The notes beneath the pieces are model-generated. The model worked only from the letters and a program-made list of their open reading frames with translations, did no database searches and had not been told where the DNA came from. Source: Eucommia ulmoides (Eukaryota > Streptophyta > Magnoliopsida > Garryales > Eucommiaceae). Taken from it: a stretch of 64,000 bases of DNA. The stretch spans positions 29,579,300 through 29,643,299 of the forward strand of contig CM028332.1 of the NCBI GenBank assembly GCA_016647705.1, given 5' to 3'. Of the stretch, positions 1-12,240 are shown piece after piece. Numbering within the stretch: the first letter of the stretch is position 1; every line of letters starts with the position of its first letter. The translations under genes and the position numbers were made by a program.

Positions 1-557
1 TTAGTAGGTCTTGGGTTCAACTCTTATAGTTCACACATTTGCAATTTTTAATTTTTTTTCTTCTTTTCTTTTGGTTTTCTTCTTGTTTTTTTACTCTCCT
101 TCTCTATTATCTCTTTTGTTTTCCTCGCATCTCTCTTCGTTTTTTTTTTTATATATATTTCGTTATTGTTTTTCTTTTATTTCTTTTTCTATTTTTATTC
201 TCTTATTTTAAATAAAATAAAATAACCAAATATAAGAAAATAAATAATAAATTACAAAATAAAACTAAAATTCCTCTTTTTTTTAGGGGAGAGGTCAAAA
301 TGGCATGTCTACAGTGATCTTCTCTTAAAGAGTTAATTGGATATTTAATAGTTCATTGCACGCAATTATTGCTTGCTTAAGTTGTTTGATTGTTAATATA
401 ATCACATTGTACTCTTTTTTCTACTTTTTTGTTTTAATTAAACTTTGGATCTCTATTAAAGTATATTATCATATTGGCTACTTCTGGACTCATTGAGAGT
501 TCAATGATTCAATAAACAAAGATGACATTGAATAAGGTGGCATTTGCCATTTGTTTA
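1..557. other. AT-rich intergenic DNA with a pyrimidine-rich tract
   Basis: No gene is supported. Positions 50-210 are a T/C-rich low-complexity tract that makes a short open frame of Phe, Ser and Leu only, typical of simple sequence rather than protein. The first 30 bases contain GGGTTCAACTC, which resembles a tRNA B box, and are followed by a T-rich tail, so the end of a SINE or other retroelement could lie at the window edge. That cannot be tested without the upstream sequence. Confidence 0.5.
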
Positions 558-694
558 GGTTGCGTTTGGGAGTGCGGATTCTTCAAGTTCCAAAATTGGA
601 ATTGAAAATAAAAGCACATAAATTTTAGATTGTTACATGCATTCATTTTCATTTCCAAATTCTAGACTCCAATCACATGCAACCAAATGTTGTC
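558..694. mobile_element. MITE candidate (PIF/Harbinger-like), 137 bp
   Basis: The segment opens with GGTTGCGTTTGGGA and closes with a region whose complement reads CATTTGGTTGCATG, and the inner arms continue as imperfect inverted repeats (TTGGAATTGAAAAT against TTTGGAAATGAAAAT). It is flanked on both sides by TTA (555-557 and 695-697), the target duplication expected for Tourist/Harbinger MITEs. There is no coding capacity. The outermost bases match poorly, so the exact ends are uncertain. Confidence 0.45.
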
Positions 695-697
695 TTA

Positions 698-2400
698 GTG
701 TTTTTTATCCCAAATTTCTCTATTTATGTTCGGCCGAAAACTTCGACAAAGACTACGTAAACAAATTTTTGCATTGACAAATAAAGAGGTGATTGTTTAG
801 GATTTCTGTTATCTTGTTTTGTTCCCAGAAAGCTTGGAACATAACTAGGATAAGAGAAACAAATATTACATGTTTTTGTTATGTTCTGTGAATTTTCCAA
901 CAATTTTCTAGGATCATAACCAACTATTATTATTTATTTTTTCTGTACCTACTCGGGGAACAAAGTCAGGAAAAATGCAAAAACATAAAACCCTAACCAA
1001 ACTCCACCTAACACTTTCAATGTTTGTCCAAAAATCAAAACCTTAAGCATACAATGAGAGAGGAAAAGAAAATTAGTGACAAACTGTGGTGGTAGGCATA
1101 CTGTGGTGTTGCAGTGGAGAGGGCCATGGCAGTGGTGACGGCACAGAGAGCCATTGGTGGTCGTAGTGGCACAGCGATGACAATGATTATGGCAGGCGTG
1201 GACTGCTTGAGGGGAAGTATAACATACACTGCCCCTGTGGTAGCATAAACATATTAGCATGAAATTCGAGAAATCAGAACATGAATCAAATAAACCACAA
1301 ATCAATAGCATTTTAGGATGATATATAAATGAAGAATTTCCTAGCACATGTATAAACCGAATAGATCTAGCAGGAACATGATTTAGCACATATAGTATGG
1401 CAAGAGAGCGCACACACAAAAGAATGAAAAAGATACAAACTCACTACTATCAAGATCCATCTGCTCTAAAAATTTGGACAATGAGAAAATAATACCCGCA
1501 TGATAACAGCCTTTGACCAAAAAAAAAAAAAAACAAGTCATAGACAATAAGGATTACTTAAATTAATGCACAGGTTAATGCACAGGTAAAGAGACATTCT
1601 CAAAAACGCGTCTACGATTTCCAATGGAAAAGCTCAAAAAAATCCTGATGAATCAATCTCCAAAAGTCTACATTCACCGAGTAAACCAACAATAAATGAA
1701 CGGTAGACTGATGGTAAACTACTTCAAAAGCATAACGTTGACCTTGTAAATTATTTTACTTTTATTTGGATCTCTACTTGCAATTTCCTTGTTCCAACTA
1801 ACAAATGGTAAAAATGTATTTTATTCTAAGAAAGATTACTTTTGATTTGGACTTTGAAATTTTCTAAATCATCTTTCAAAGTTTCATATTTATTTTAATT
1901 CAGTAAAATTGAAAATATTTTTATTGATTTAGATAAAAATGGATTCTGCTTAGCATGTGGTCTCCTAATAGAAATATTTTCATCATTTCATCACTCTTCT
2001 AAACCTAAAATATTTTACTCTGACTATGATTCAAAGTTTTCTCTCCCATTCTTCAGACAAATTTGTTAAGAAAGAGTTAAAAAAAATATTTTAGGTTTAG
2101 TATAGTGATGAAATCATAAAATTATTTGAATGAGAAGTCAACATGTTGAGCACAATCTATTTTCCATAAAAATTCATCAACATTGTTTCTAATTTTACGA
2201 GATTGAAACAAATGTGAAATTTAGTGTGCTTGAAAGGTAAAAGAACACTTAGAGTTGTCTTTTTAGAGTTGTCTTTTCACTATTCAACTCAAATAGGATA
2301 ACACACATCACTTTAAACATGTTAAAGTTGCTCAATCTTATGTGTGTTGTACCTTAGTTTTGCATGATACTCGATATATATGTCTTTCAGTGTTATTCAT
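698..2400. other. intergenic DNA, no feature recognised
   Basis: AT-rich sequence. The longest open frame (minus strand, 949-1419) is rich in His, Cys and Thr, resembles no family I know, and overlaps another open frame in a different phase, so it is treated as chance. A poly(A) run lies near 1520. Confidence 0.5.
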
Positions 2401-2738
2401 GCATAATTAAGTATTATAATGTTCAAAACGGTTAACTCAGGAGCTAAAACGACCAATTGAATGTAATAGAAATTCATAATTGTTGAAATATGGTCAAATC
2501 GAGCGACTAGATGCCTAGGGCGATCAACCGAATAGGACACAACAGTGGATACTATGGAAAGGGGTAAAACGATAGACTAAAGGATTAGGTCGATCCACCG
2601 ATATGCGCAGAAGGTTCAAAATATTAAGGAACAAACTATGTCGGTCGACCAGTGCATTAAGTCCAACCAACTTCAACAAAACAATTAGATTGTCCAATAA
2701 ACCTAATTCAGTCAACCGAATAGGTAGGCTGATCGACC
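2401..2738. repeat. degenerate short repeat with GATCGACC/TCAACCGA motifs
   Basis: The motifs CGATCAACCGAATAG, GTCGATCCACCGA, GTCGGTCGACC and GTCAACCGAATAGG recur every 40-80 bases up to the edge of the solo LTR at 2744. Similar GTCGAC-rich repeats occur inside that LTR and inside the retrotransposon near 32.65 kb. This stretch may therefore be older material of the same repeat type into which the LTR inserted. No gene is seen. Confidence 0.4.
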
Positions 2739-3091
2739 AAGATTGTTGGCCCAGTGAACTACCCAAGAGGAGGTGAATTGAGTAGTATGAAAAATTATCA
2801 GAATATAACACTTTAAAAATTCAAACAATTAATTTAATTCTAAATTAATTATTATCTCTTTATAACAGCGGATATGTGTTATCAATTAGGTGCACACCCA
2901 AACAACAAAATATAAACAATATAAATAAAGCAGCACACAGAAATTTATACTGGTTCACCAAACTACTCTTGGCTAATCCAATCCCCCGAGCTCCACGAAG
3001 AGTCACACCCACTAAACTCAAGATTTCTTTAAAGGTAGGAACCAAACCCTTACAAAACGATTCTTTCAAGAGGCTCAGAATCAACCTTTAC

Positions 3092-3306
3092 TATAAGACC
3101 CTAACTTTAACACGTGCATGATTTTAGCCACATTTTAGAACATTTAGGAAATAACGGGGTAGTATATGTTATTGATTATTCAATTTAAAACTTGTAAGGG
3201 GTAAATTTGGGATTTTAAGAATATTAAAATTTAAAAAGGAGTTTAAATAATAACCTAAAGGAGAATTGAGGGGGGGGGGGGGGTTAGTGTAATTTGGGGA
3301 AAAAGG

Positions 3307-3337
<31 letters not shown>

Positions 3338-5653
3338 CACCCATACTTCCAAATACACAACCCTGGAATCAAAAAAAAAAACAAACAAACCAATAATTTG
3401 AAAGGAGAAGTTGACGTGGCGATAGGAGGATCAAGATAACCACCGAATTCATGCATATATATATACAATCACATGCACCGAGCATTCTAGAACCCAAGAA
3501 GAAGAAGAAATCTGGAAAAAACAGGGAGGAGAGAGAGGAACCGGAGCTCGAGAGAATGGGTTCGGCGGTGTGATCGGCGATCGTGAGGGGGTGTGTGTGT
3601 GATCCGTCGACAGCGAGTGTGGGTTCATTTATGAGCAATTGTATATGTGCGAACTCCTCTGTTTTGGATCCAGCGTGCATGTGTGCGCCACCGGCATGTG
3701 TGTGCGAGTGTTGCCGTCGGTCGGTGTTGTCGATGAGTAGGGGTGGGCTGCGGCTGTGTATGGAGTGTATGTGTGAGTGCGTTCGTGATCATCGCAGTCA
3801 TCGGCGGTATTCTGCTCAACCGGTAAGAGGGACCGTCGTGGGTGTTGTGCTGCCTCCGGCCGGCGTGGGGGTGTCGTCCGTCGCTTGGTGTCGCTGCTCT
3901 GTGTGTGTGTCGGCCATCCATGGTGTGGAGGGGTGCATTTTCAGTTTGGCTGGCAAGGAGGTGGGGTGTCGTGTGGCCGGAGATGAGAGGGTGACTGGTG
4001 TAGGGGGCGGCCGGCAGTAAAACATGAAACAGAACAGGGACGGGGAACCGGAAGAAGAAAGGAGAAGAGGAAAAAAAAAAGGGAGAAATTACAGAAATAC
4101 CCCAATAGAATCCAAAACCTGTCTTGCGACCCATAAACAATTCGGAACGGGTAACGTTTTTTGTTGAATTTATTATACTTCATAAAATTAAATTAGCACA
4201 TCGAAAATTTCGTAGCGGGAATAGTAAATTTGGGAATTCAGTAACTTTTAACGAAATGAAAATTTATCAAATAATAATTTTACATAATAAAATGTGGGGA
4301 ATGAGAAAATATGGAACATAGGGGCTGTATTTGCATAATTGGGTCATTTCTACCTAAAATATTAATTTAAACCCTATCACTAATAGGTTCGCTGGCACCG
4401 GAGTAACGTTAGAGTATAGGCGGTAAAAAATTTTGGGAGCGGATCACGAGGTGAGTGTACTGTCTTCTTGCCAAACTATTTTTCTATAAATATATATGAT
4501 GAAACATGTGATTATTTAAACTGTATGAATTTATTAATAATATGGATCAAGCAGGATTTGAATAAGTTGGTAAATTGGATTTCGATAGTTTTCAAAAAGA
4601 GAGTTGAAAATGAATTTTTGTTGGATTTTGGTGAAATCAGACGGTGTTTTTAAAAGAGAATAGAAAACATCTGTTTCCTAGAAATGCCTGGTTTTGTAAA
4701 AATAAAGGGTGGAAAAGTGGTTTTAATAAAATCAGATGTTTTCTTTAAAAGAGAGTGTGATATATGATTTTTGGATTTAAAAGTTGGTTTTGGAAAAAAG
4801 AGATAGACGTGGTAATTTAACGATGTTGAGTAGACGATATTTGTTGAGTTATGATTCGATGATGTTGTATTTGATTTGACGATGTCATAGTATTTATCTA
4901 TTTCGGTAGAGTGATATTATCCGCTTCGGCGGAGTGATGTTTATCTGCTTCGGCAGAGTGATGTTAGACGTTTATAATGCGCAGTAATTATCCGCTTCGG
5001 CGGAGTGATGGGTGTTCGTAGGAAGGCATATCCTACGGATGGTACGGTACCGTTGCAAACTCCCGATCGTAAGGTTAAAACGATCACTAGGGCTGGCCAG
5101 TGTGTGTGTGTGTTTGAGATGTGGTGTTTTACTTATATTGAGTAATTTATTATTTACCCTGGTGATTGGTATGATTTTATATTAGATGGATTTGGATGAA
5201 ACTTATACTTATGAGTTTATTTCCACTGCTTATATTATGGAGAAACTTTTACTAATTACGCGTTATTTACATACCTACGCTTGATCCATGTTTAATTGTG
5301 ATAATATTTAGAATGTATTATTATTGTAAAAATATTTTACTAAGAAGGCAGTACACTCGCAGGTACAACAGTTAGGAGTCGGTCCCCTACTGGCACTAGG
5401 TAGAGTCCGGCGATGGTGTAGTATGGAAAGCTTTTGGGAGGAGCTGTCTGAGGCGAACCTGTGAGAGTTTCATTGTTGTTACTATAACTCAGGGACGGGT
5501 GTGTCCCTAGTTAGAGATGTCGTATATGTTTAAATTGTGGTTGTATATATTTGTATGCACTTTGGCATTTACTAGTGAGTTTGACGTTAAAATAAGGTCG
5601 TGTCGACGTCACGCCGGCCCCACGGTGACGGGTGTCCGGGGTGGGCTGTGACA
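3092..5653 (-). mobile_element. nested Ty3/gypsy-like solo LTR
   Basis: This block interrupts the surrounding LTR between AACCTTTAC and TTTACAGTTCC and is flanked by the 5-bp duplication TTTAC (3087-3091 and 5654-5658). On the minus strand it begins TGTCACAGCCCACCC, a start typical of plant gypsy LTRs, and ends CTTATA, perhaps a decayed CTTACA. It has no primer site, gag or pol, so a solo LTR is the simplest reading. It contains a GC-rich, GTGTG-rich block (3540-4020) with open frames on both strands that I regard as non-coding. A 14-base G run (3270) and an (AT)n run (3313) are also present. Confidence 0.75.
4893..5010. repeat. short hairpin repeat inside the gypsy LTR
   Basis: Four copies of a roughly 20-base module, ATCCGCTTCGGCGGAGTGAT and close variants (TATTTCGGTAGAGTGAT, CTGCTTCGGCAGAGTGAT), lie within 120 bp. 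Paired changes keep the CCGC-TTC-GGCGG stem, as in CTGC with GCAG. Conserved pairing suggests a structured RNA or protein-binding repeat in the LTR, though chance duplication is possible. Confidence 0.6.
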
Positions 5654-6849
5654 TTTACAGTTCCTTTTCTCAAACTCAGAAATAACCTCTATCTTTTTAC
5701 CAGTCTAAAGATTAACCTAATTCTATTACATGGAGAATCACGGCCTAATTCTTTTTATTCCTTAGGCTCAAGAATTAAACCTCACACAAAAAACACTCCA
5801 AATATCCTTTTACCCGGTATGGATTGAACCGTTACAATATCACTTAAATTAACTCTATCAAGGAAGAATTAAAAACTAATATTTTTATATTCTAGGCAAA
5901 GATCAAAACTTCAATCTCGTTACCAGAAGAGATTGAAACCAACTACCCTTAATTAGACACTCCCAATAGTATCTAATCCAACACACAACACACCAATTAC
6001 AATAAGTTGATAAGTTCTTCCCACTCGGAGCTTCTACCACCCCAGATAAATTTGAACTCAATTAATGTTTCGATACTAGTGATAGAAATATAGTGAGAAA
6101 TTTAAAATCTGATTTTAAACAAAAAAATGAATAGCAAGCAATTTAACACATAATTAGATTTTCTCAAGAAATTATTTCAAAAATAATTTTCAATAAAAAT
6201 CCAAGAAATAATTTCAAAGATCAAATTTCAAGTAGAAGATAATAATAGAAACCAAGCAATTAATTTGGAACAATCTCACCAGGAATCCACCAAAAGAATA
6301 ATGATAAGCAATGAATACTTCAAATCGGCAGTCAACAATAATCCTTCTTCAAAGTTTCACAATAATGAATCTTAAGAAAATTCTCACAATGCTCTCAGTA
6401 TGATAACTCTTAGAAAGCACAAGAATTGAATAACTCAGAATGATTTGGATTATTTTGATTATTAAACCTTAAAAACGTAGGTTTACTTATAGGGGATTAG
6501 AATAAGCCCTCTAACGGCTAATTCCTATATTTCATGACACAAAATTACTCCATAAGCCCTCTTATATCATTAAGACTCAATCCTAGTATAATTCACTTAA
6601 TTATATCGTTTAAAACATTCAATTTAGTCCCTTAAATATTTACTCAATCTCAATTAGATAAGATAGAAAAAATTAAATGTACCAAATTGAGAGATATAAA
6701 AAAAATACTTGAACTATATCTATAGGGATATTAAAATATCAACTAAATAGCTCAAAATCCATCAAATCCCTAAGATATCTTGCATATTCTAACCATAAAA
6801 CGACTACTTTTTAGATCAGAACCATAAAAATCTCAAATCTTGAATCTGA

Positions 6850-7195
6850 GCATCGGTTGACCGACCAACACCCATCAATCGACCACCCAATTCAAGACGT
6901 AGCCCAAGCCAAAATTTCTTTGCCATCAGTCGACTTACCTATCGACCGGAAGATCCAGAGACTTTCACAAGTCGACCTACCTGTCGACTGGAAGATCCAG
7001 AGTCTTTCACAAGTCGACCTACCTGTTAATTGAAAGATCCAGATAGTTCATCCTTTAAGCATAGGTCGACTTACCTGTCGACTGGATAATTCAAAGAGTT
7101 TATACTTTAAGCCCAAGTCGACCTACCTGTCGACTGAGAGATTCAACGAGTTCATATTATTTCCATAAGGCGACCTATCTGTCAACCGACCATGT
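6850..7195. repeat. GTCGAC-based tandem repeat within the LTR
   Basis: Copies of a 45-60 bp unit, AAGTCGACCTACCTGTCGAC followed by TGGAAGATCCAGAG, repeat about six times. The core carries two palindromic GTCGAC sites 8 bp apart. The same array is present in the other two LTRs of the family at about 29630-29920 and 35800-36090, so it is an ancestral LTR feature, possibly in the promoter part. Confidence 0.7.
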
Positions 7196-7886
7196 TGGAA
7201 CACCTCTTCTACTAAATATCTTCGACGTTTTTGCCCCTTTAACCGATTCTTTTCTCGGTTAGCTCCACTAAATCCTTAAATTCAATTTTAATCAATTATA
7301 TTTCTTCAATTACACATAGGAGCAAATATGTTAATTAATTAGCATTCTATAAAAAACACACATAATTGTAAAAGCATTTTGTGTCGTGTGTGATCCTAAT
7401 TAGGATATATTAAGAGTAAAAATTTAACCTGAATTATTTTTCCTAGGTTCTTCAAATTCTTCATTCTTTTAACATCCATCATCTTTGTCATTATCTTTAA
7501 CATCCATTTAGCATTTTTCTCAATATCTCTATGATAATCTCATCACTGGAACTAATAAACTGAAACACTTAATAAAATCATTAGTTCCACAAAAAATATC
7601 AACATTTAATTGTTCATCAAAATCTTAGAATCAACAAAGATGCTTTTTGTTTGAATTGTGAACGTTTTTCGGAATCTTTTTACATTGCTTTTAACAAAAG
7701 AAATTCTAAAATATTTTTCTAATATTCTTTTAGTGATATATTTTTTCTTAGAAATATTTTATAAATATGCATTAAAGTGAAAGGAGTTTTTATGATATTG
7801 AATTTAAGTCTTTAAAATTTTAGAATTTCTAGATCTTCCTTGGTGATCCTTGACTCGTTTGAATTCTTGATTAATAGCTCCCCTTT

Positions 7887-8262
7887 TTTTTTTAAATATT
7901 AATTAATGTATGTTGAGATATTTTGTGTCTAAATACATAGATAAATTCAAATATTACTAGTGTGAATTGAAGGAGTCAAAGATCAATGAGCAGATTTTTA
8001 GGGAATAAAATTTGATTTTGTGTTTGTTGGAAAAATCTAAGAATAAATAAAAAATAGCTTGAATTTCGGATTTATGGCTTCATGTTTTTTAAAATATTAA
8101 TTAATGTATCTTTAGCCATTTTGTGTCTAAATACGTGGATAAATTTCAATATTACCATGATGAATTGAAGGTGTCAAAGTCTATGGTCAATGAACAAATT
8201 TTTAGGGAATAAATATAATTTTGTGATTGTTGGAAATATCTGAAAAAATAGCTATTTAATAT
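7887..8262. repeat. tandem duplication, about 200-bp unit
   Basis: Two copies begin at 7887 and 8087, sharing AATATTAATTAATGTAT, TTTTGTGTCTAAATAC and TTTTTAGGGAATAAA in the same order. They differ by many substitutions, so the duplication is old. No coding potential is seen. Confidence 0.65.
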
Positions 8263-9190
8263 CAATAAAATTCCCATAAAAATAAGAATAAAGAGAAGGA
8301 GAAATGGCTGAAAAAATTATGAAAAAATAATCTCTTTGTGATTCATCTTTGAGATAAAATTTTGTTAGATTACTTAGAAGAGTTTTGAGTTGATCATTGT
8401 CCAGGCTGATTTTCTTACGTGAATTGTTTATTCAACATTTTCCACTGAGATCTTTCTATTTTGTTAATTAAAGATCTGATTTTAATTTGATTATCTATCT
8501 TAGGTCTTCTTGAATATTATTTCCTTTTATCTGTTGTATCATAAAAATACTCAAAGTTTGAAAAGATATATATATATTTGAGTATAAATCTCCTGATTAA
8601 TCAATAAACGGTATTGAATTGGAAATTATCTTTTCTAGATTACTGAAGTGATGAAAATCATTATCAAAACTCCCATGCTTTAAACTTAATTTATTTGATG
8701 TTAATCGAGTTAAATGATTTGATTGATTTAACTAGATTATTTGCCTACGTGGTAATATTGATTAACCTCAGATAAATTAATGCAATATTATAAATTTGAT
8801 TATCTGAATATCGCGTTCAGTTCTATTCACCCTTAGTGGAGTTGGGTTTTGATTGATATTTATAAGTATTGTGAGACTACTTTTTATATTTGTGAAATTT
8901 TATAGCTTGGACTTAAGTGTAACTAGTCCAAGTGAAAGTGTGTTTGAGTGTAAGGATAATTCACTCAAATTAGATGTAAGAGTTTGATTCTCACCTGGTA
9001 AGAGGATCAAGATTTAGTGGATTGAATTTCTTAAGGGAGTAGACGTAGTCATGCGTAACTTGTCAAATTATTATAAAATCTAAGGCATTTGCAAAGTGGG
9101 ATGAAAAGTAAAAGTGAAGTCTAGAGTGAGAGGCTCCAAGATTCTCTCGAAGACTCCAAAATTCTCTTAGCTTTCCTCTCCTCTCCTTTT
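8263..9190 (+). other. AT-rich DNA with possible copia LTR (U5-like) remnant
   Basis: Around 8930-9080 the sequence AGTCCAAGTGAAAGTG, a run resembling TTTAGTGGATTGAATTT, then GGGAGTAGACGTAGTC and an ATTATAAAATC end, recalls the 3' part of some plant copia LTRs. No primer site, second LTR or duplication was found, so this is only a resemblance. Nothing else is recognised in this stretch. Confidence 0.3.
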
Positions 9191-9194
9191 GATT

Positions 9195-11673
9195 TTGCTT
9201 GATTCATCCATGGCGGCAACTAGTGCTGGGGATCTTCCCCAGCACATTTTTCTACACATTCATCCCTCCATCCCTTCTAATCAATCAATTCGTCACCATT
9301 TTTCGTTTGAGCATAAATCTTTTGCCATCATTTTTAAAATCAATGCCCTGTTATTCCCCGAAAAGATGTGCAGTATTTCAAAGATGAGCCTGCCATTTTC
9401 TTTTCTGAAGAAGAAGTGGCCACGTTTTCTTCACCATTCAAATTTGCTCTAGTTGGAAAATTTTCCCATGGACGACCTCCTTTCGAAGCAATCAAGAAAA
9501 TGTTTCATGCTCTTAATCTATCGGGTGGTTTTGAAATCGGATTTCTTGATCAAAGAAATCTCCTCATTCAACTCTATGCCAAGAAGATTTTCAGCGGTTA
9601 TGGATCAAATATCAGTTACAAATTCATCACTATTCAATCAAGATGTTCAAATGGACTCCTGAATTTCATTCTACGGTTGAATCACCGTTGGCACCAATTT
9701 GGGTCAACTTCGAATTTTTACCTATTCATTTTCATAATAAAGAGGCTCTGTGTTCGATTGCTTCAGCCATTGGAAATCCTTTAAAAATTGATGCGGCTAC
9801 TGGCTAAACCAAAGTTGGCTCGTGTTTGTATGGAAGTTGACCTCCGCCTTCCCCTGTTGAAAAGACTTTGGATTGGATGTGGTGCTAAAGGTTTTTGGCA
9901 GAATATTTCGTACGAGTCGAAGTTGTATTACTGCAATTTATGTTCCAAGAAAGATCATTCTGATGAGAATTTCAAGTTCAAGAATTCTCAGGCTTCAATT
10001 CCTTATACTTCTTCAGTCCCTGTTCCCGTCACCAGAAAACAAAGCATTTCTTCCTCTGACCAGCAAGATCTTTCTAAAGGTTTGATCTCAAAAAATTCCT
10101 CCTGCTAATCCTGATTTGGATACTACCAAATCATTCCATCAATGGTTTCTTGAGAATTATGATGATAAATCTGAGGATGGTGATCCTAATTTTTCTCTGA
10201 CAAATCACAATTTCATCAAAAATCTGACTTTTCATTCTAAGTCTTCAGCGACTCAATGTTTTCCTTTGAAGGGTATTAATCCTCCTCCCAAGGTTGTTAA
10301 TGCTGAAAATTCATCTTTTTCTTCTTCCCAAGCTCAATCACTTGTTATTCCTAATTTTGGAAATTGCTCTGTGATTTCACTTGTCAAAAAAGCAGTTTTG
10401 AAGCCTAAGCAATCTCATCAACAATCCTTCTCAGGTTGTTTCAAACCATTCCATCAAGGTTGTTTCTCCTAATAAAACATCTCAGCAAGCTCAAATTTCT
10501 CATTCTGGTGTGCCTTCAAATTCTGATCTCCCTTCTGATTTGCAAGCTGCAAAATTGCAGGCTATGATCACTTTGGCTAAAACATACTCTTTGCCCATGC
10601 AGAATCTTTCTAGAAAATTAGTTATTGATAATTCATCCTATCTTGATGCCCCAATTTCTCATTCTCCCCTGCAAGAAAATTTTGCTATCCCTACTGATTT
10701 ACAAGCTGCTAATTTGCAGGCTTCTGCTTCACATACTGTTTTGTCTCAGGTTCCTCCCATTGGCATATCAGACTCCTCTCTTGATCTAGATATTTCTCAC
10801 ACATTTGTTTTACCTTCAGAAACAATTTCTGAGGCTTCAATTCCTCTTTCAGATGGTTTTGCTCTTTATGGTCCTTAAACTGTTTTACATGCTGGCAATG
10901 CTGGAACTGTTCAGAATCTTGAGGATGTGCCTATCAAGTCTTCCTTTAAATTGTCTTCTAAAGTTCAGCCTTTTATTGGCAAGTCCATTTTACCTCATCA
11001 TTCATGCTCAGTCTCTCCAAAAGGTCATTTTGAGCATCAAGCAATTTTGGATAAGCCCACCGTTTTGAATGAAGTGTTGCCTTCTGATAATGCTGAAATA
11101 GCAGCATTTTCGACAGCTGAGTCTTTAAGTCAGCACAATTCTCCTTCTTCTTCATCTGAGCGTGGAATTATTCATAATTTCACTCTTTCTCGGAGAAGAG
11201 TTTCTGGTGGTAATGTTTTTCTTGTTGCGGAGAATATTTGAATGGATTGTTTCTAATAAGAAAATTAATTCAAAGCACAAGTTTCAATCCAGAATGACTT
11301 CTAGATATGGTTTGAGAAGTAAAGTAAAGTAAAGTTTCTTTACCTTTGCCTTTGCCTTTGCCTTTTATGGAGCATTAAATTGGTTGAAGTATGTCTAGGA
11401 GATGGATAGTTTTGGTTCTTTTTGTTTTGGTGCTGTTGTAGAGCAACTTTCTTCTCAGCAGTTGGTTTGTCCAAGCTTGATAGTTCTGGATTCTATTTGT
11501 TTTCCATTTTTGCTGTTGTTCCTCATTTGTTAGAGGATGCTTTTTTCTTGTTATCTTTGGTTTGTCTAGCCTTAGAAAAATCTTGTATCATAGGAGGTCT
11601 TTAACTCCTACTTTTTGTGATTAATAAATTTCTTCTTTCTTTTAGAAAAAAATTAAAAAAAAAAAAAAAAAAA
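9195..11673 (+). pseudogene. LINE (L1-type) remnant: ORF1 and 3' UTR with poly(A), no ORF2
   Basis: From the ATG at 9210, broken reading frames encode the ORF1 protein of plant L1 LINEs, an RNA-binding DUF4283-type domain. Recognisable pieces are FALVGKFSHGRPPFEAIKK and DQRNLLIQL (frame from 9368), FKWTPEFHSTVESPLAPIWV (another frame near 9640) and ARVCMEVDL...RLWIG (9788 on). A zinc-knuckle-like YYCNLCSKKDHSDENF follows, and lacks the final Cys. A Ser/Pro-rich tail runs to 11241. The 3' part (11245-11640) is non-coding and ends in AATAAA-like signals and an A-rich tail (11646-11673). The reverse transcriptase ORF2, normally several kb, is missing, so this is an internally deleted or non-autonomous copy. 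Confidence 0.8.
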
Positions 11674-12240
11674 ACTACTCTAAAATCTTTTATGTCGCTG
11701 TCTCTATCTCTTCTCCATTTGGTTGTATGCATGTGTGCTTGTATTAGTACGTTTTCGCTAAAAATCTAACTGAGATAAAATCAGATAAAAATTTGAAAAG
11801 ATCATGAATACTTAGATTATTTTTTTAAACTTTTCAGTTCACCTCCCTCTTGGGTAACACTTTGGTCCAATATGACCAATAAAAAACCACCACCCATAGT
11901 GTAGGACCGCATTGGGGCGGGGGGGGGGGGGGGGGGGGGGGGGTCCCAACCCTAGGCTTGAACCTTGTGGTGCAACCCTTCCCCAAAAATGTCTATAAGT
12001 ACCCATTTTTACTTCACGTGTAAGAGGCGAGGTCAAAGAATGTTTTTTAAGAACGTACAATCATTCTTTCAAAACATTCCCACTACCGAAACACCAAAAA
12101 TCCATTAAAAAGATTTCAATTTCCAAGTGAGAAAACCATGCTCCAACCTAGGCATATTGTGTAAGTTCTGATTGTTTTAAATTTCAATGAATCTCTTCTA
12201 CTCCTAGGACCTTTCTATGGTAATTCTTCTTTATTATGCA
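11674..12240. other. intergenic DNA with a 25-base G homopolymer
   Basis: No gene is supported. Positions 11919-11943 are an uninterrupted run of G, unusual in an AT-rich plant region. The open frame on the minus strand across it (poly-Pro) is an artefact of the run. Confidence 0.6.

Larger units (their letters stand above)
2744..7636 (-). mobile_element. solo LTR of a large-LTR copia-type element (split by a nested insertion)
   Basis: The sequence starts TGTTGGCCCAGTG and ends AGAATCAACA on the plus strand, and is flanked by a perfect 5-bp duplication AAGAT (2739-2743 and 7637-7641). It matches along its length the two LTRs of the element at 28094-36545, whose primer site sets the orientation as minus. 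No internal region or primer site adjoins it, so it is a solo LTR left by LTR-LTR recombination. It would be about 2.3 kb; its apparent length comes from a 2.56-kb insertion at 3092-5653. Confidence 0.85.

Noticed and set aside
949..1419. 156-codon minus-strand open frame
   Set aside because: His/Cys-rich composition, no family resemblance, and a second overlapping open frame; likely chance.
3583..4140. Open frames of 145 and 171 codons on opposite strands
   Set aside because: They come from a GC-rich GTGTG block inside a gypsy LTR; neither resembles a protein family.
8935..9010. tRNA B-box-like GTTTGATTCTC, possible SINE
   Set aside because: No A box at the right distance and no poly-A or poly-T tail; a copia LTR-like reading is at least as good.
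11839..12060. 73-codon frame with a poly-Pro run
   Set aside because: The Pro run is the G homopolymer read on the minus strand.
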